Below, piece after piece: positions 20,013 through 20,071 of a DNA stretch of 20,071 nucleotides. Position 1 is the first letter of the stretch; each line of letters starts with the position of its first letter. Origin of the DNA: Reticulitermes lucifugus (Eukaryota; Arthropoda; Insecta; Blattodea; Rhinotermitidae); NCBI GenBank assembly GCA_026260175.1, contig JAKCWW010008137.1, forward strand, positions 1 to 20,071, in the 5' to 3' direction. A model generated the notes under the pieces. It worked only from the letters and a program-made list of their open reading frames with translations. It was not told the origin of the DNA and made no database searches. Both the position numbers and the translations under genes were made by a program.

Positions 20013-20071
20013 TTTCACATTATATTCACCGTGCATTCTGTCTTATATAATAGCTTTTATTTTAACCAACA
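20013..20071 (+). mobile_element. Left end of a third foldback-family copy (F3), cut by the window edge
   Basis: 20013-20035 matches the tail motif of F2 at 19 of 23 positions, including a perfect CACCGTGCA (20027-20035). AACCAACA follows at 20064-20071, 29 nt after the motif, where F1 and F2 have their ACCAAC arm block 25 and 22 nt after it. The window ends there, so the arms cannot be seen. The shared order and spacing make a third family member likely. Confidence 0.6.

Overview
The window looks like non-coding DNA from a large, repeat-rich insect genome. It is AT-rich, it has no open reading frame I recognise (the longest is 128 codons), and nothing in it suggests bacterial gene packing. 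It carries several decayed tRNA-derived SINEs, a short hAT-type DNA transposon relic, foldback elements and simple repeats. From memory only, the SINE sequences resemble families common in polyneopteran insects, and a cockroach or termite is my best guess. I found no exon, splice-supported gene, rRNA or intact tRNA, so the window is probably intergenic or deep intronic.

Layout. 1-62 is the 3' end of a SINE, and 656-938 is a more complete member of the same family with 15-bp target-site duplications. 2283-2582, 13806-14075, 15190-15510 and 17345-17645 are four diverged copies of a second SINE family, all on the minus strand. 4526-4626 holds two inverted copies of a short CTGANGA...CCGAAAC motif. 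The motif recurs at 5609-5643, inside a foldback element (5482-5772), and at 6915-6944. 5136-5210 is a 3 x 25 bp minisatellite and 7729-7830 a perfect 51-bp tandem duplication. 7900-8110 and 8320-8500 look like transposon debris. 9783-9972 and 18633-18815 are foldback elements that share a left-end motif, and the same motif begins again at 20013, where the window ends. 13350-13632 is a non-autonomous hAT-like element with 8-bp duplications. 18347-18392 is a tight 21-bp hairpin and 19810-19868 a tetranucleotide repeat.

The most interesting result is a small dispersed foldback family. Three sites share a CACCGTGCA-containing left end, followed 22 to 29 nt later by ACCAAC, which in the two complete copies lies inside a long inverted repeat. 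In both complete copies the inverted repeat sits asymmetrically between 13-14 bp direct repeats, with about 35-40 nt of unpaired tail on one side only. The foldback element at 5482-5772 has the mirror-image layout and carries the CTGAAGA...CGAAAC motif in its loop. This suggests, as inference only, short derivatives of Penelope-like or similar target-primed elements. No genes here work together in a pathway; the window is a record of repeat insertion and decay.
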